From: Arthrobacter sp. 131MFCol6.1
GTDB lineage: Bacteria; Actinomycetota; Actinomycetes; Actinomycetales; Micrococcaceae
Length of the DNA: 64,000 nucleotides
Reading direction: 5' to 3'
NCBI RefSeq assembly: GCF_000374925.1
Contig: NZ_KB895556.1
Coordinates: 22,766-86,765 of the forward strand
Positions within the stretch are counted from its first letter, which is position 1; each line of letters opens with the position of its first letter. Under the pieces are notes generated by a model, which worked only from the letters and a program-made list of their open reading frames with translations, was not told the origin of the DNA and searched no databases. Made by a program: the position numbers and the translations under genes. Below are positions 26,043 through 36,370 of this stretch, one piece after another.

Positions 26043-26549
26043 ATGGGAACACCGCTGCCGCGAGATCCGATCGCCGACGCCCGGCTGAACTGGGAGCGCC
26101 ACGGCTGGTCCGACGTCGCCGCCCCGATGGCCGCCATCACCGCCATCATGCGGACCCAGCAGATCCTGCTCGGCCGGATCGAGGCGGTGCTCAAGCCGTT
26201 CGGGCTCACCTTTGCCCGGTACGAGCTGCTCGCGTTGCTCAGCTTCGCCCGCAGCGGGGCGCTGCCCATGAACAAGGCGAGCGCGCTGCTGCAGGTCCAT
26301 CCCACCTCGGTCACCAACGCCGTGGACCGGCTCCAGGAGGCCGGGCTGGTGATCCGCTCGCCGCACCCGACAGACGGCCGCACCACCTTGATCGAGCTCA
26401 CCTCCGACGGGCGCGCCCTGGCCAAACGGGCGACGGCGGTGCTGAACTCCGAGGTCTTCGGCCAGTCCGGCTTCGGCGACCAGGACGTGGACCAGCTGAT
26501 CCGGATCCTGGGCACCTTCCGCCGGAACGCCGGTGATTTCAGCGGCTGA
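26043..26549 (+). CDS. MarR-family transcriptional regulator
   Basis: A 168-residue winged-helix regulator. The recognition region NKASALLQVHPTSVTNAVDRLQEAGLVIR followed by the wing HPTDGRTTLIELTSDGRALA is typical of the family. It lies 2 bp after the acyl-CoA synthetase gene and probably senses an acyl-CoA or related ligand to control the divergent dehydrogenase/ligase genes. It is longer than the usual 140-150 residues because of an N-terminal extension of about 25 residues. Confidence 0.9.
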   Translation: MGTPLPRDPIADARLNWERHGWSDVAAPMAAITAIMRTQQILLGRIEAVLKPFGLTFARYELLALLSFARSGALPMNKASALLQVHPTSVTNAVDRLQEAGLVIRSPHPTDGRTTLIELTSDGRALAKRATAVLNSEVFGQSGFGDQDVDQLIRILGTFRRNAGDFSG

Positions 26550-26594
26550 CGCCCGGGCCATGGCGGGCAACGGGTGAGGCCCGGTGGCCGCGGC

Positions 26595-26606
26595 TAAGAT
26601 CATGAA
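26595..26606 (+). promoter_or_regulatory. candidate leaderless -10 for the zinc-ribbon metallopeptidase
   Basis: TAAGAT (26595-26600) is followed by 6 nt and a GTG start at 26607. The upstream ATG at 26602 runs into a stop after two codons and no Shine-Dalgarno sequence is seen, so a leaderless GTG start is the simplest reading. Confidence 0.5.
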
Positions 26607-27605
26607 GTGAAAAAACAATCCTGCGGTGTCTGCGGTTCGATCGTGTACTTTGAAAATTCGGTCTGCCTGCACTGCGGAACTGACTTGGCCTACCTGCGGA
26701 ACGCCCGCGCCATAGTCGCGACAGGCAATCAGGGACAGTACACCGATGATTCGGGAGCAACCTGGCACCGGTGCGCCAATTCTTTGCTTTCCGGTTGCAC
26801 TTGGCTTGCCCGGGAGGGCGGCGGTCAATGCTTCAGCTGTGAACTCACGCGGACTCGACCAAACGACAGCGACGCCAAAGGCCTATCGCAGTTCGTTGCG
26901 GCTGAGCGGGCCAAGCGTCGTCTCATTGCTGAGCTCGATTGGCTGGGCCTGCCGATCATCACGCGCGCAGAAGACCCTGACGGGGGACTTGCTTTCGACC
27001 TGTTGTCCAGTGTCAAGGAAGATGTGGTGATCGGTCATGCTGACGGTGTGATCACCATCAATCTGGCCGAAAGCGACGATGCCTATCGGGAACGGATGCG
27101 TAACCAACTCGATGAGCCGTACCGGACGATGCTCGGGCATTTCCGGCATGAAGTGGGGCACTATTTTGAGACGGTGCTGGTGTTCAGCGATGACGGACGG
27201 ACGCGCGAGGCCCGTCATCTCTTTGGCGACGACACCAAGGACTACCAGGCAGAGATAGACCGCCACTACAGCGAAGGCGCCCCGGCGGACTGGAATGAAC
27301 GGTTCATCTCAAAGTACGCAACCATGCACCCCTACGAGGACTTTGCGGAGTCGTTCGCCCATTACCTTCACATCTGCGACACCCTCGACACCGCCCGGGA
27401 ATTCGGGCTCATCCCCAGCACTCCCCGGGGGACCTCTTTCCAGGAACGTGTGGAAACCGAATGGCTGCCGCTCTCCCTTGCCCTGAACCAGGTCAATCGC
27501 AGCATGGGGAAAGATGATCTCTACCCCTTCGTCCTTTCCGGCGCAGTTATCGACAAGCTTGAGTTCGTCCACGGGCTGCGCGCCGCCGCGACGGCCGCCG
27601 GCTAA
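26607..27605 (+). CDS. putative zinc-binding metallopeptidase with N-terminal zinc ribbons
   Basis: A 332-residue protein. The N-terminus has two cysteine pairs (6/9 and 20/23) followed by a second cysteine cluster (56, 64, 75, 78), consistent with zinc ribbons. The peptidase core carries HEVGHYF (His181, Glu182, His185), and a downstream acidic helix EDFAESFAHYLHI could supply the third ligand, as in gluzincin-type enzymes. The architecture matches the COG4307-type putative zinc-binding metallopeptidases; the substrate is unknown. No signal peptide is present, so it probably acts in the cytosol. Its GC content looks lower than that of its neighbours. Confidence 0.75.
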   Translation: MKKQSCGVCGSIVYFENSVCLHCGTDLAYLRNARAIVATGNQGQYTDDSGATWHRCANSLLSGCTWLAREGGGQCFSCELTRTRPNDSDAKGLSQFVAAERAKRRLIAELDWLGLPIITRAEDPDGGLAFDLLSSVKEDVVIGHADGVITINLAESDDAYRERMRNQLDEPYRTMLGHFRHEVGHYFETVLVFSDDGRTREARHLFGDDTKDYQAEIDRHYSEGAPADWNERFISKYATMHPYEDFAESFAHYLHICDTLDTAREFGLIPSTPRGTSFQERVETEWLPLSLALNQVNRSMGKDDLYPFVLSGAVIDKLEFVHGLRAAATAAG

Positions 27606-27780
27606 GGAACGCCCCGCCCGCTGACAACGAGGGCGTCCGGGCAGGCGGCAGGAGGCCGGGCAGGAGCTATTCTGTGCGGGATCGGACCGGAGTATCGTGG
27701 TGCGGAGCCGGACAGTGCCGTCCGGCCACGCAGCAAGCAGTGCTCACAGCGCGTCCATTGGCGATCGCCCAGGAGTGGCC
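27606..27780. other. spacer before the P450 fusion gene
   Basis: A 175-bp intergenic stretch. TATTCT (about 27668-27673) is a possible -10, and aggag at 27771-27775 is the ribosome-binding site for the ATG at 27781. No inverted repeat resembling a BM3R1-type operator was recognised. Confidence 0.3.
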
Positions 27781-30700
27781 ATGACTTCGCCCAGCGTCCC
27801 CATACCGCAGCCTCCCACGAAGCCGGTGGTCGGCAATTTGGCCGACATCGACTCCAGCAAGGGAATCTTAGGAATAGTCGAGGTGGCCGAGCGGTACGGC
27901 CCCATTGTGCGGATCCAGTTCTTCAACCGCAGCGTCATCGCCATCTCCTCCCAGGAACTCGTCAACGAAGTGTGCGACGAGTCCCGGTTCGGCAAGGTGC
28001 TCGGCGTCTCCCTGCGGCAGGTACGCGACTTTATCGGCGACGGCCTTTTCACGGCAAGAACCGAAGAACCAAACTGGCAAAAGGCCCACCGGATCCTGAT
28101 GCCGGCATTCGGGCCCGCCGCGCTGAAACGGATGTTCACCGGCATGGACGACATCGCCGAGCAGCTGCTCCTGAAATGGGAGAGGCTCGGCCCCGCGGCC
28201 CGGATCGACGTTCCGGACAACACCACCCGGCTGACCCTGGACACCATTGCCCTGTGCTCGTTCAGCTACCGTTTCAACAGCCTCTACCGCGAAGAGATGC
28301 ATCCCTTCGTCGGAGCCATGGTCCGCTCCCTCGTCGAATCCGGGGAACGGGCCCGCCGGCTGCCGGTCCAGAACAAAATCATGCTGCGCCGACGCCACCA
28401 GCTCGAGGAAGACCACGCCCTGATGTTCGAGGTCGCCGACCAGATGATCAGAGACCGTCGGCGCAACCCCAGCCCGGCAGGCAGCGAAGACATTCTGGAC
28501 ACCATGCTCAACGCCGCGGATCCAGTGACCGGCGAGCGCTTGGACGAGGAAAACGTCCGCTACCAGATGGTCACCTTCCTGGTGGCCGGGCATGAGACCA
28601 CCAGCGGCCTGCTCTCCTTTGCGCTGTACGAACTACTGCGCCACCCGGAGGTCCTCGCCAAGGCGCGCGCCCAGGTGGACGAGGTCCTCGGCACCGAAAG
28701 CGCCCGGTTCGAGCACCTGCCCCGGCTGGGGTACCTGGACCAGATCCTCAAGGAGACCCTCCGGCTGTGGCCCACCGCCCCGGCGTTCAACGTCGCCCCG
28801 TACGAGGACACGACACTTGGCGGCCGCTACGAGGTCCCGGCAGGCCAGCCCATCCTGGTCCTGATCCCGCAGCTGCACCGGGACAAGGCGGCGTGGGGCG
28901 AGGACGCCGGGATCTTCGATCCGGACCGGTTCTCCCCCGTTCGGGCCGCCGAAATCCCTGCCAATGCCTGGAAGCCCTTCGGCAACGGGCAGCGCTCCTG
29001 CATCGGCCGGGGATTTGCCCTGCAGGAGGCCATGCTCTTCCTGGCCAAGCTCCTGCAGCGTTTCGAGGTCACGGCGGCGGACCCGGGCTATGAGCTGCAG
29101 ATCAAACACACGCTGACGATGAAGCCTGAGGGGCTGTTCATCCACGTGCGCAGGCGGGACGTCACCATCGCGGCCGGCCCCACGGCCGCCGTCGAAGCGC
29201 GGCAGGCCGAAGCCGCAGCGGCGGCCGCCGCGCCCAACGGCGTCCCGATCCGCGTGCTCTACGGTTCCAATGCGGGCACGTCCAAGGACTTCGCCCAACG
29301 CCTCGCCAACGACGCCGGGCGGCGCGGCTACAGCCCCACCATCGGTCCGCTCGACGAGGCGGCCGGCGGGCTGCCAACAGAGGGGCTCGTCGCGATCGTG
29401 ACGTCCTCCTACGAGGGACAGCCGCCGGACAACGCCCGAAAATTCGTGGCCTGGACCGAAGGCCTGCGGCCGGGCGCCCTCGCCGGGGTGCGGTACACGG
29501 TCTTCGGCAACGGCAACAAGGACTGGGCGCGAACCTACCAGGAGGTGCCCAAGGCCATCGACGCACGGCTCGAGGATGCCGGTGCCACCCGGATCTATGC
29601 CCGGGGCGAAGCCAACGCCCGCGGCGACTTCTTCGGCGATTTCGAAGAGTGGTACGCGGGATTCTGGCCCGCGGTGGACGCCGCCCTGGGGCAGCGGACC
29701 AGCCCGCCGACAGCCCAGCCCGAACTGGAACTGCAGTTCGTCGGCAACGTCAGGGACCCGATGCTGCGCCAAAACGGGCTGGCGCTGGGTACCGTCGTCG
29801 CGAACCGGGAACTGGTCGATCTGGCCAAACCCGACGCCCGGTCCAAGCGGCACGTCGAGATCGCCCTGCCCGAGGGGATGAGTTACCGGACCGGGGACTA
29901 TCTGGCCGTGCTGCCGCTGAATCCCAGCGAACTCGTGCAGCGGGCCCTGGCCCGCTTCAACCTCGACTACGACTCGCACGTCCAGCTGACCATGGAGCGC
30001 GGGGACACGTTCCTGCCCACGGGCGCACCGGTGGCCGTGGGCGAACTGTTGAGCAGCTACGTGGAGCTCGCCGTCCCCGCCACCCGCACCCAGCTCGAGG
30101 ACCTGGCCGATGTCGCGGCGGATCCTGCCCACCGCGCCGAACTTGAGGCCCTGGCGCAGGACCGCGTGCGGTACGCGGCCGAGATCCTCGACAAACGCGT
30201 TTCCATCCTTGACCTGCTGGAGACGTACCCGTCATGCCAGCTGTCGTTCACCTCGTTCCTGCAACTGCTCACCCAGCTGACCCCCCGGCGGTACTCCATC
30301 TCCTCGTCCCCGCTCTGGAGCCCCGACCACGTGACCCTGACCTTCGCCGTCATCCAGGCTCCGGCGTGGTCCGGCCGCGGGGTCTTCGAAGGGGCCTCGT
30401 CCACCTACCTCGCCCAGGCCAGGCCCGGGTCAAGGGTCGCGGTTACTGTCCGTCCCTCGAACGCGGCCTTCCACCCGCCGCCGTCGCTGGCGGTCCCGCT
30501 CATCATGGTCTGTGCGGGGACGGGGCTGGCCCCGTTCCGCGGGTTCGTCCAGGACAGGGCGCTGCGGGCCGAGGCCGAGGACACGACGCCGGCGCCCGCC
30601 CTGCTGTTCTTCGGCTGCCGCGCCCCGGACACGGATTTCCTCTACCGCGCGGAACTTGCGTCGTGGGCGGACCAAGCCAACCTCGATCTGCGGCCGGTCT

Positions 30701-30957
30701 TTTCCACCGCACCCGAGGACGGCCTGAAATACGTCCAGGACCGGCTGTGGGCAGACCGGGCCGACGTCGTCGAGCTGGTCCGGCAGGGCGCCACGGTCTA
30801 CGTTTGCGGCGACGGCAAGCACATGGCGCCGCAGGTCCGGGAGACGTGCGCCCTCATTTACCAGGAAGCGACCGGCGCCTCCAAGGCGGAGGCCGAGGCC
30901 TGGATGGATGAAGTGGAGCGCACCCACGGCAGGTACGTGGCCGACATCTTCACCTGA
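27781..30957 (+). CDS. self-sufficient CYP102-type cytochrome P450/NADPH-P450 reductase
   Basis: A 1058-residue fusion that hydroxylates fatty acids or similar substrates using NADPH in one polypeptide. The heme domain (about 1-460) has the I-helix AGHETT (269-274), ExxR in KETLRLWP, and heme-ligand Cys407 in FGNGQRSCIGRG. An Ala-rich linker leads to an FMN flavodoxin domain from about residue 490 (VLYGSNAGTSKDFA), an FAD domain (RRYSISSSP) and an NADPH domain from about 905 (VCAGTGLAPFRGF). Compared from memory with P450 BM3, the arginine of the substrate mouth is kept (NRS) while the tyrosine is alanine, and GDGLFTA keeps the active-site phenylalanine. The ATG at 27781 is preferred over the GTG at 27697. 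No adjacent TetR repressor is present. Confidence 0.93.
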   Translation: MTSPSVPIPQPPTKPVVGNLADIDSSKGILGIVEVAERYGPIVRIQFFNRSVIAISSQELVNEVCDESRFGKVLGVSLRQVRDFIGDGLFTARTEEPNWQKAHRILMPAFGPAALKRMFTGMDDIAEQLLLKWERLGPAARIDVPDNTTRLTLDTIALCSFSYRFNSLYREEMHPFVGAMVRSLVESGERARRLPVQNKIMLRRRHQLEEDHALMFEVADQMIRDRRRNPSPAGSEDILDTMLNAADPVTGERLDEENVRYQMVTFLVAGHETTSGLLSFALYELLRHPEVLAKARAQVDEVLGTESARFEHLPRLGYLDQILKETLRLWPTAPAFNVAPYEDTTLGGRYEVPAGQPILVLIPQLHRDKAAWGEDAGIFDPDRFSPVRAAEIPANAWKPFGNGQRSCIGRGFALQEAMLFLAKLLQRFEVTAADPGYELQIKHTLTMKPEGLFIHVRRRDVTIAAGPTAAVEARQAEAAAAAAAPNGVPIRVLYGSNAGTSKDFAQRLANDAGRRGYSPTIGPLDEAAGGLPTEGLVAIVTSSYEGQPPDNARKFVAWTEGLRPGALAGVRYTVFGNGNKDWARTYQEVPKAIDARLEDAGATRIYARGEANARGDFFGDFEEWYAGFWPAVDAALGQRTSPPTAQPELELQFVGNVRDPMLRQNGLALGTVVANRELVDLAKPDARSKRHVEIALPEGMSYRTGDYLAVLPLNPSELVQRALARFNLDYDSHVQLTMERGDTFLPTGAPVAVGELLSSYVELAVPATRTQLEDLADVAADPAHRAELEALAQDRVRYAAEILDKRVSILDLLETYPSCQLSFTSFLQLLTQLTPRRYSISSSPLWSPDHVTLTFAVIQAPAWSGRGVFEGASSTYLAQARPGSRVAVTVRPSNAAFHPPPSLAVPLIMVCAGTGLAPFRGFVQDRALRAEAEDTTPAPALLFFGCRAPDTDFLYRAELASWADQANLDLRPVFSTAPEDGLKYVQDRLWADRADVVELVRQGATVYVCGDGKHMAPQVRETCALIYQEATGASKAEAEAWMDEVERTHGRYVADIFT

Positions 30958-30973
30958 TGCAGGCCGGCACCGC

Positions 30974-31753
30974 TTAGCGGTGGTTGAACTCCGGCTGCCG
31001 CTTCTCGGTGAAGGCGGCCATGCCTTCCTTCTGGTCCTCGGTGGCGAACAGCGAGTGGAACACGCGCCGTTCAAACAGCACGCCCTGGGCAAGCCCGGTC
31101 TCAAACGCGGCGTTCACCGCTTCCTTGGCCACCATCGCCACCGGCTTGGATTTGGACGCGATCACCTCGGCGGCCTTCAGCGCCTCCGCGACGACGTCCG
31201 CGGCGGGGACCACCCGGGAGACCAGGCCCGCGCGTTCGGCCTCCTCGGCGTCCATGAAGCGGCCGGTCAGGATCATGTCCATCGCCTTGGACTTGCCCAC
31301 CGCGCGGGTCAGGCGCTGCGAGCCGCCCATGCCGGGGAGCACGCCAAGGTTGATTTCCGGCTGGCCGAACTTGGCGTTGTCCCCGGCGATGATGAAGTCG
31401 CACATCATCGCCAGCTCGCAGCCGCCGCCGAGCGCGAAGCCGGACACGGCTGCCACGACGGGGATGCGGAGCCGGGTGAAGTCCTCCCAGCCGCGGAACC
31501 AGTCCGCCGCGTACATGTCCATGTAGCCCTTGGACTGCATTTCCTTGATGTCCGCGCCGGCGGCGAAGGCCTTCGCCGAACCGGTCACCACCACGGCACC
31601 GATACCCGCGTCCGCGTCCATCCCGGCGACGGCCTTCACGAGTTCGTCCATCGTGGCCTTGTTCAGGGCGTTGAGGGCTTCGGGCCGGTTGAGCGTCACG
31701 AGGCCCACGCGGCCGCGGCGCTCCACCAGGATGTTTGCGTACTGTTCCGTCAT
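30974..31753 (-). CDS. enoyl-CoA hydratase
   Basis: A 259-residue crotonase. Both catalytic glutamates are present, Glu113 in GGGCELAM and Glu133 in GQPEINLG, with the oxyanion motif AAGADIKEM. It hydrates 2-enoyl-CoA to 3-hydroxyacyl-CoA in the cytosol. It is the last gene of the minus-strand mms cluster, 69 bp after mmsB. In valine breakdown it would act on methacrylyl-CoA. It converges with the P450 gene, with 16 bp between the stop codons. Confidence 0.93.
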   Translation of the reverse strand: MTEQYANILVERRGRVGLVTLNRPEALNALNKATMDELVKAVAGMDADAGIGAVVVTGSAKAFAAGADIKEMQSKGYMDMYAADWFRGWEDFTRLRIPVVAAVSGFALGGGCELAMMCDFIIAGDNAKFGQPEINLGVLPGMGGSQRLTRAVGKSKAMDMILTGRFMDAEEAERAGLVSRVVPAADVVAEALKAAEVIASKSKPVAMVAKEAVNAAFETGLAQGVLFERRVFHSLFATEDQKEGMAAFTEKRQPEFNHR

Positions 31754-31822
31754 GGGTGGTCCCCTTAGGTGGTGCTCGTCTGGTTCTGGTTCTGTTGTTG
31801 CGGGTAGAGCCCCGGTCCGGGG

Positions 31823-32782
31823 CTAGTGCGCTGCCGTGCCGGCTTCTGATGTGCCTGCTTCCGACTTTTCACGGATGTCGGTGATGATGCCGGAGAAGTC
31901 CCGGCCGGCACCGCCTTCCGCGGCAAAGGTATCGTAAATTTCGGCCGCGAGGGGGCCGAGCCGGGCCGCGACGCCGGTGCTCTGCAGCGCGTTGAGGGCC
32001 AGGTTGAGGTCCTTGGCCATGAGCGCCCCGGCGAAGCCCGGCTGGTAGTCCCGGTTGGCGGGGCTCGTCGGGACGGGACCGGGCACGGGGCAGTTGGTGG
32101 TCAGCGCCCAGCACTGTCCCGAGGCGGCGGAGGCCACGTCGAACAGTGCCTGGTGGGTCAGGCCGAGCTTCTCGCCCAGCACAAAGGCCTCACTGACGGC
32201 GATCATCGAGACGCCCAGGATCATGTTGTTGCAGATCTTGGCCGCCTGGCCGGCACCGTGCGCGCCGCAGTGGACCACCCGTTTGCCCATGACTTCCAGC
32301 AGCGGGTGGACGGCCTCGAAGTCCTCGGGGAGGGCCCCGACCATGAACGTGAGCGTGCCGGCCTCGGCGCCCACCACGCCTCCGGACACGGGGGCGTCGA
32401 CGGCACGGTGACCGGCCGCGACCGCGAGTTCTGCGGCCTCGCGGGCCTCGTCCACGTTAATCGTGGAACAGTCCAGGAACATGGTGCCCGGGGCGGCCGC
32501 TTCGAGCAGGCCGGGCGCGCCGCCCGTGCCGCGGTAGGCGTCAAGGAGGTGCTTGCCGCTGGGCAGCATGGTCAGCACGACGGCGGCGCCCGTCGCCGCC
32601 TCGACAGCCGTCCCGGCAGTGGGAATACCGTGCTCCCGGGCGGCGTCCAGGGCCGCGGGCACGACGTCGAAGCCGGTCACCCGGTAGCCGGCCTTGACCA
32701 GGTTGACGGCCATGGGGCCGCCCATGTGGCCCAGGCCGAGGAAGGCGATGGTGCCGGTTTCCGGGGCTCCTGCGTCAGACAT
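31823..32782 (-). CDS. mmsB: 3-hydroxyisobutyrate dehydrogenase
   Basis: A 319-residue beta-hydroxyacid dehydrogenase that oxidizes 3-hydroxyisobutyrate to methylmalonate semialdehyde. The NAD-binding motif is FLGLGHMGGPMA, the substrate motif DAPVSGGVVGAEAGTL, and the catalytic lysine is Lys182 in GAGQAAKICNN. It sits between HIBYL-CoA hydrolase and enoyl-CoA hydratase in the valine operon. Its start overlaps the end of the hydrolase gene by 8 bp. Confidence 0.94.
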   Translation of the reverse strand: MSDAGAPETGTIAFLGLGHMGGPMAVNLVKAGYRVTGFDVVPAALDAAREHGIPTAGTAVEAATGAAVVLTMLPSGKHLLDAYRGTGGAPGLLEAAAPGTMFLDCSTINVDEAREAAELAVAAGHRAVDAPVSGGVVGAEAGTLTFMVGALPEDFEAVHPLLEVMGKRVVHCGAHGAGQAAKICNNMILGVSMIAVSEAFVLGEKLGLTHQALFDVASAASGQCWALTTNCPVPGPVPTSPANRDYQPGFAGALMAKDLNLALNALQSTGVAARLGPLAAEIYDTFAAEGGAGRDFSGIITDIREKSEAGTSEAGTAAH

Positions 32783-33901
32783 TGTTCTTCTCCTTGTTCT
32801 TCTCCTTCGGAGAGAGCATCAGTTCGCTCCCGCCCAGCGGGGCGAAGTAGGCCGCGACGTCCGTCCCGGTCACCTCGGCGAGGGTGGCGGGCTTCCAGCG
32901 GGGATTGCGGTCCTTGTCCACCACCTGGGCCCGGATGCCTTCGCGGAAGTCGGGGCCGGCGAGGAAGCGCAGGCCGACGCGGTACTCCTGCTCCAGCGCC
33001 TGCTCCAGGCTCAGTCCGCGGACCCGGCGCAAGGATGCCAGCGCCACCTTGACCGCCGTCGGCGACTTGGCCTCGATGGTGTCCGCGGCTGCGGCGGCCT
33101 CCCCGCCCCGCACTCCGCCAAAGGCCCGCAGCCGGCGCAGAATCTCCTCGGCGTCGTCGCTGGAGTAGCAGGCGTCAATCCACTCCTGCTGTCCGGCCAG
33201 GACTGACGTCGGTGCCGGTTCGGCGAAACGGGCGACGGCGGCCTCCGCCGCCTCGGTTTCGAGCGCGGCCGCCAGTTCCGGCAAACGGCCGGAGGGCACG
33301 AAGCAGTCGGCGAGGCCCAGGAACAGCGCGTCCGCGCCGCTCAGGTGGGCACCGGTCAGGGCCGCATGGGTGCCGGTCTCACCCGGCGAGCCGGAGAGCA
33401 GCAGGGTGCCGCCGACGTCGGGAACAAACCCGATCGTCGTTTCGGGCATGCCCGTGCGGGTACGTTCGGTGACGATCCGCAGGGACCCGTGCGCCGAGAT
33501 CCCGACGCCGCCGCCCAGAACCAGCCCGTCCATGAACGCGACGTACGGCTTGGGGTACTCGGAGATGAGCAGGTTCAGTCGGTACTCGACCGCCCAGAAG
33601 TCCGCGGTGGCATCCCCGCCGTCGAGCATGTCCCGGTATATGGCCACGATGTCACCGCCGGCGCAGAGGCCCCGGTCGCCGGCGCCGCGGACCAGCACCG
33701 CGGCGACGGCGTCGTCGTCGGCCCAGCGCGTGAGCTGTTCGAGCATCGCGGCGGCCATGCCGGCCGTCAGGGCGTTGACGGCCGCGGGCCGGTTGAGGGT
33801 CACGACGCCGAGGCGGCCGCGCCGTTCAAACGTCACGTCCCCGGTCAAGGGTTCGCCGGCCGCTGCTCCGCTGACCGCTTCCCGCGAAGCCTCCGCCCCC
33901 A

Positions 33902-33902
<1 letters not shown>
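32775..33902 (-). CDS. 3-hydroxyisobutyryl-CoA hydrolase (enoyl-CoA hydratase/isomerase family)
   Basis: A 375-residue crotonase-fold thioesterase-type protein. GGDIVAIYRDM, the oxyanion motif MDGLVLGGGVGISAHGS, and PETTIGFVPDVGG with its acidic residues are the pattern of HIBYL-CoA hydrolases. It releases free 3-hydroxyisobutyrate for MmsB. The ATG at 33902 shares one base with the mmsA stop (TGATG), and a much longer reading frame that runs into mmsA is rejected. The C-terminus is a short lysine/asparagine tail (KEKNKEKNNV) coded by a small tandem repeat that overlaps mmsB. Confidence 0.9.
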
Positions 33903-35401
<1,499 letters not shown>

Positions 35402-35519
35402 GACCGAATGCTCCTTTGCATGTGACCTAGATCATCTCTGAAGCCGAATATACTCGGACTTCCTACTAATTTCCAGAGGACGGAGCCGGCCGGCTGCTTC
35501 GTCCGGGGGCCAAGTTCGG
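35402..35519 (-). promoter_or_regulatory. mms operon promoter region with palindrome
   Basis: The imperfect palindrome CCGAATATACTCGG at 35444-35457 reads as CCGAGTATATTCGG on the minus strand (12 of 14 symmetric) and includes a TATATT that could serve as the -10 of mmsA. Overlap of a symmetric site with the promoter suggests an operator. The cognate regulator is not identified in the window. Confidence 0.4.
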
Positions 35520-35532
35520 TAAGTTAGGGACT
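35520..35532 (+). promoter_or_regulatory. candidate leaderless -10 for xthA
   Basis: TAAGTT (35520-35525), then 7 nt, then the GTG start. No ribosome-binding site is present. Confidence 0.45.
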
Positions 35533-36339
35533 GTGAAGATTGCTACTTGGAATGTGAACTCGCTCCGTGCCCGCGCCGACCGTGTGGAGGCCTGGCTTCA
35601 GCGCACGGACTGCGACGTCCTGGCCATCCAGGAAACCAAGTGCAAGGACGAGAACTTCCCCTGGGAGCTCTTCGAGAGCATGGGCTACGAGGTGGCGCAC
35701 TTCGGCCTGAGCCAGTGGAACGGCGTCGCGATCGCCTCCCGGGTGGGGCTCGACGACGTCGAACGCACCTTCCTGGACCAGCCCGTGTTCGGCAAGAGCG
35801 GCAAGGACGCCGTCCAGGAGGCCCGCGCCATCGGCGCCACGTGCGGCGGCGTCCGGGTCTGGAGCCTCTACGTCCCCAACGGCCGCGCCCTCGACGATGA
35901 ACACATGCCCTACAAGCTCAACTGGCTGGACACCCTGAAAACCCACGCCGGCACCTGGGTCAAGGAGGACCCCCAGGCTCAGATTGCGCTGATGGGCGAT
36001 TTCAATATCGCACCCCTGGATGATGACGTCTGGGACATCGACTACTTCCGATCCGAGGGCCTCACCCACGTCAGCGAGCCTGAGCGGGCCGCCTTCCACG
36101 CCTTTGAGGAGGCCGGCTTCCAGGATGTCGTCCGCCCGCACACCCCCGGGCCCGGCGTCTACACCTACTGGGATTACACGCAGCTCCGCTTCCCCAAAAA
36201 GGAGGGAATGCGGATCGACTTCATCCTCGCCTCCCCGGCCCTGGCGGCACGGGTCACCGGTGCGATGATCGACCGCGAGGAGCGCAAGGGCAAGGGCGCC
36301 TCGGACCATGCCCCGGTGATTGCGGAACTGGCGGACTGA
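35533..36339 (+). CDS. xthA: exodeoxyribonuclease III (AP endonuclease)
   Basis: A 268-residue base-excision-repair nuclease. It begins with the family start KIATWNVNSLRAR and has the metal-binding QETKCKD near residue 34, the catalytic GDFNIAP with Asp and Asn, and the C-terminal SDHAPV histidine. The length is normal. The GTG start lies right where homology begins and appears to be leaderless. A hypothetical gene follows 31 bp downstream on the same strand. Confidence 0.95.
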   Translation: MKIATWNVNSLRARADRVEAWLQRTDCDVLAIQETKCKDENFPWELFESMGYEVAHFGLSQWNGVAIASRVGLDDVERTFLDQPVFGKSGKDAVQEARAIGATCGGVRVWSLYVPNGRALDDEHMPYKLNWLDTLKTHAGTWVKEDPQAQIALMGDFNIAPLDDDVWDIDYFRSEGLTHVSEPERAAFHAFEEAGFQDVVRPHTPGPGVYTYWDYTQLRFPKKEGMRIDFILASPALAARVTGAMIDREERKGKGASDHAPVIAELAD

Positions 36340-36370
36340 TGGCTGCCGCCCAGGGAAGCGTCGTGATCCA

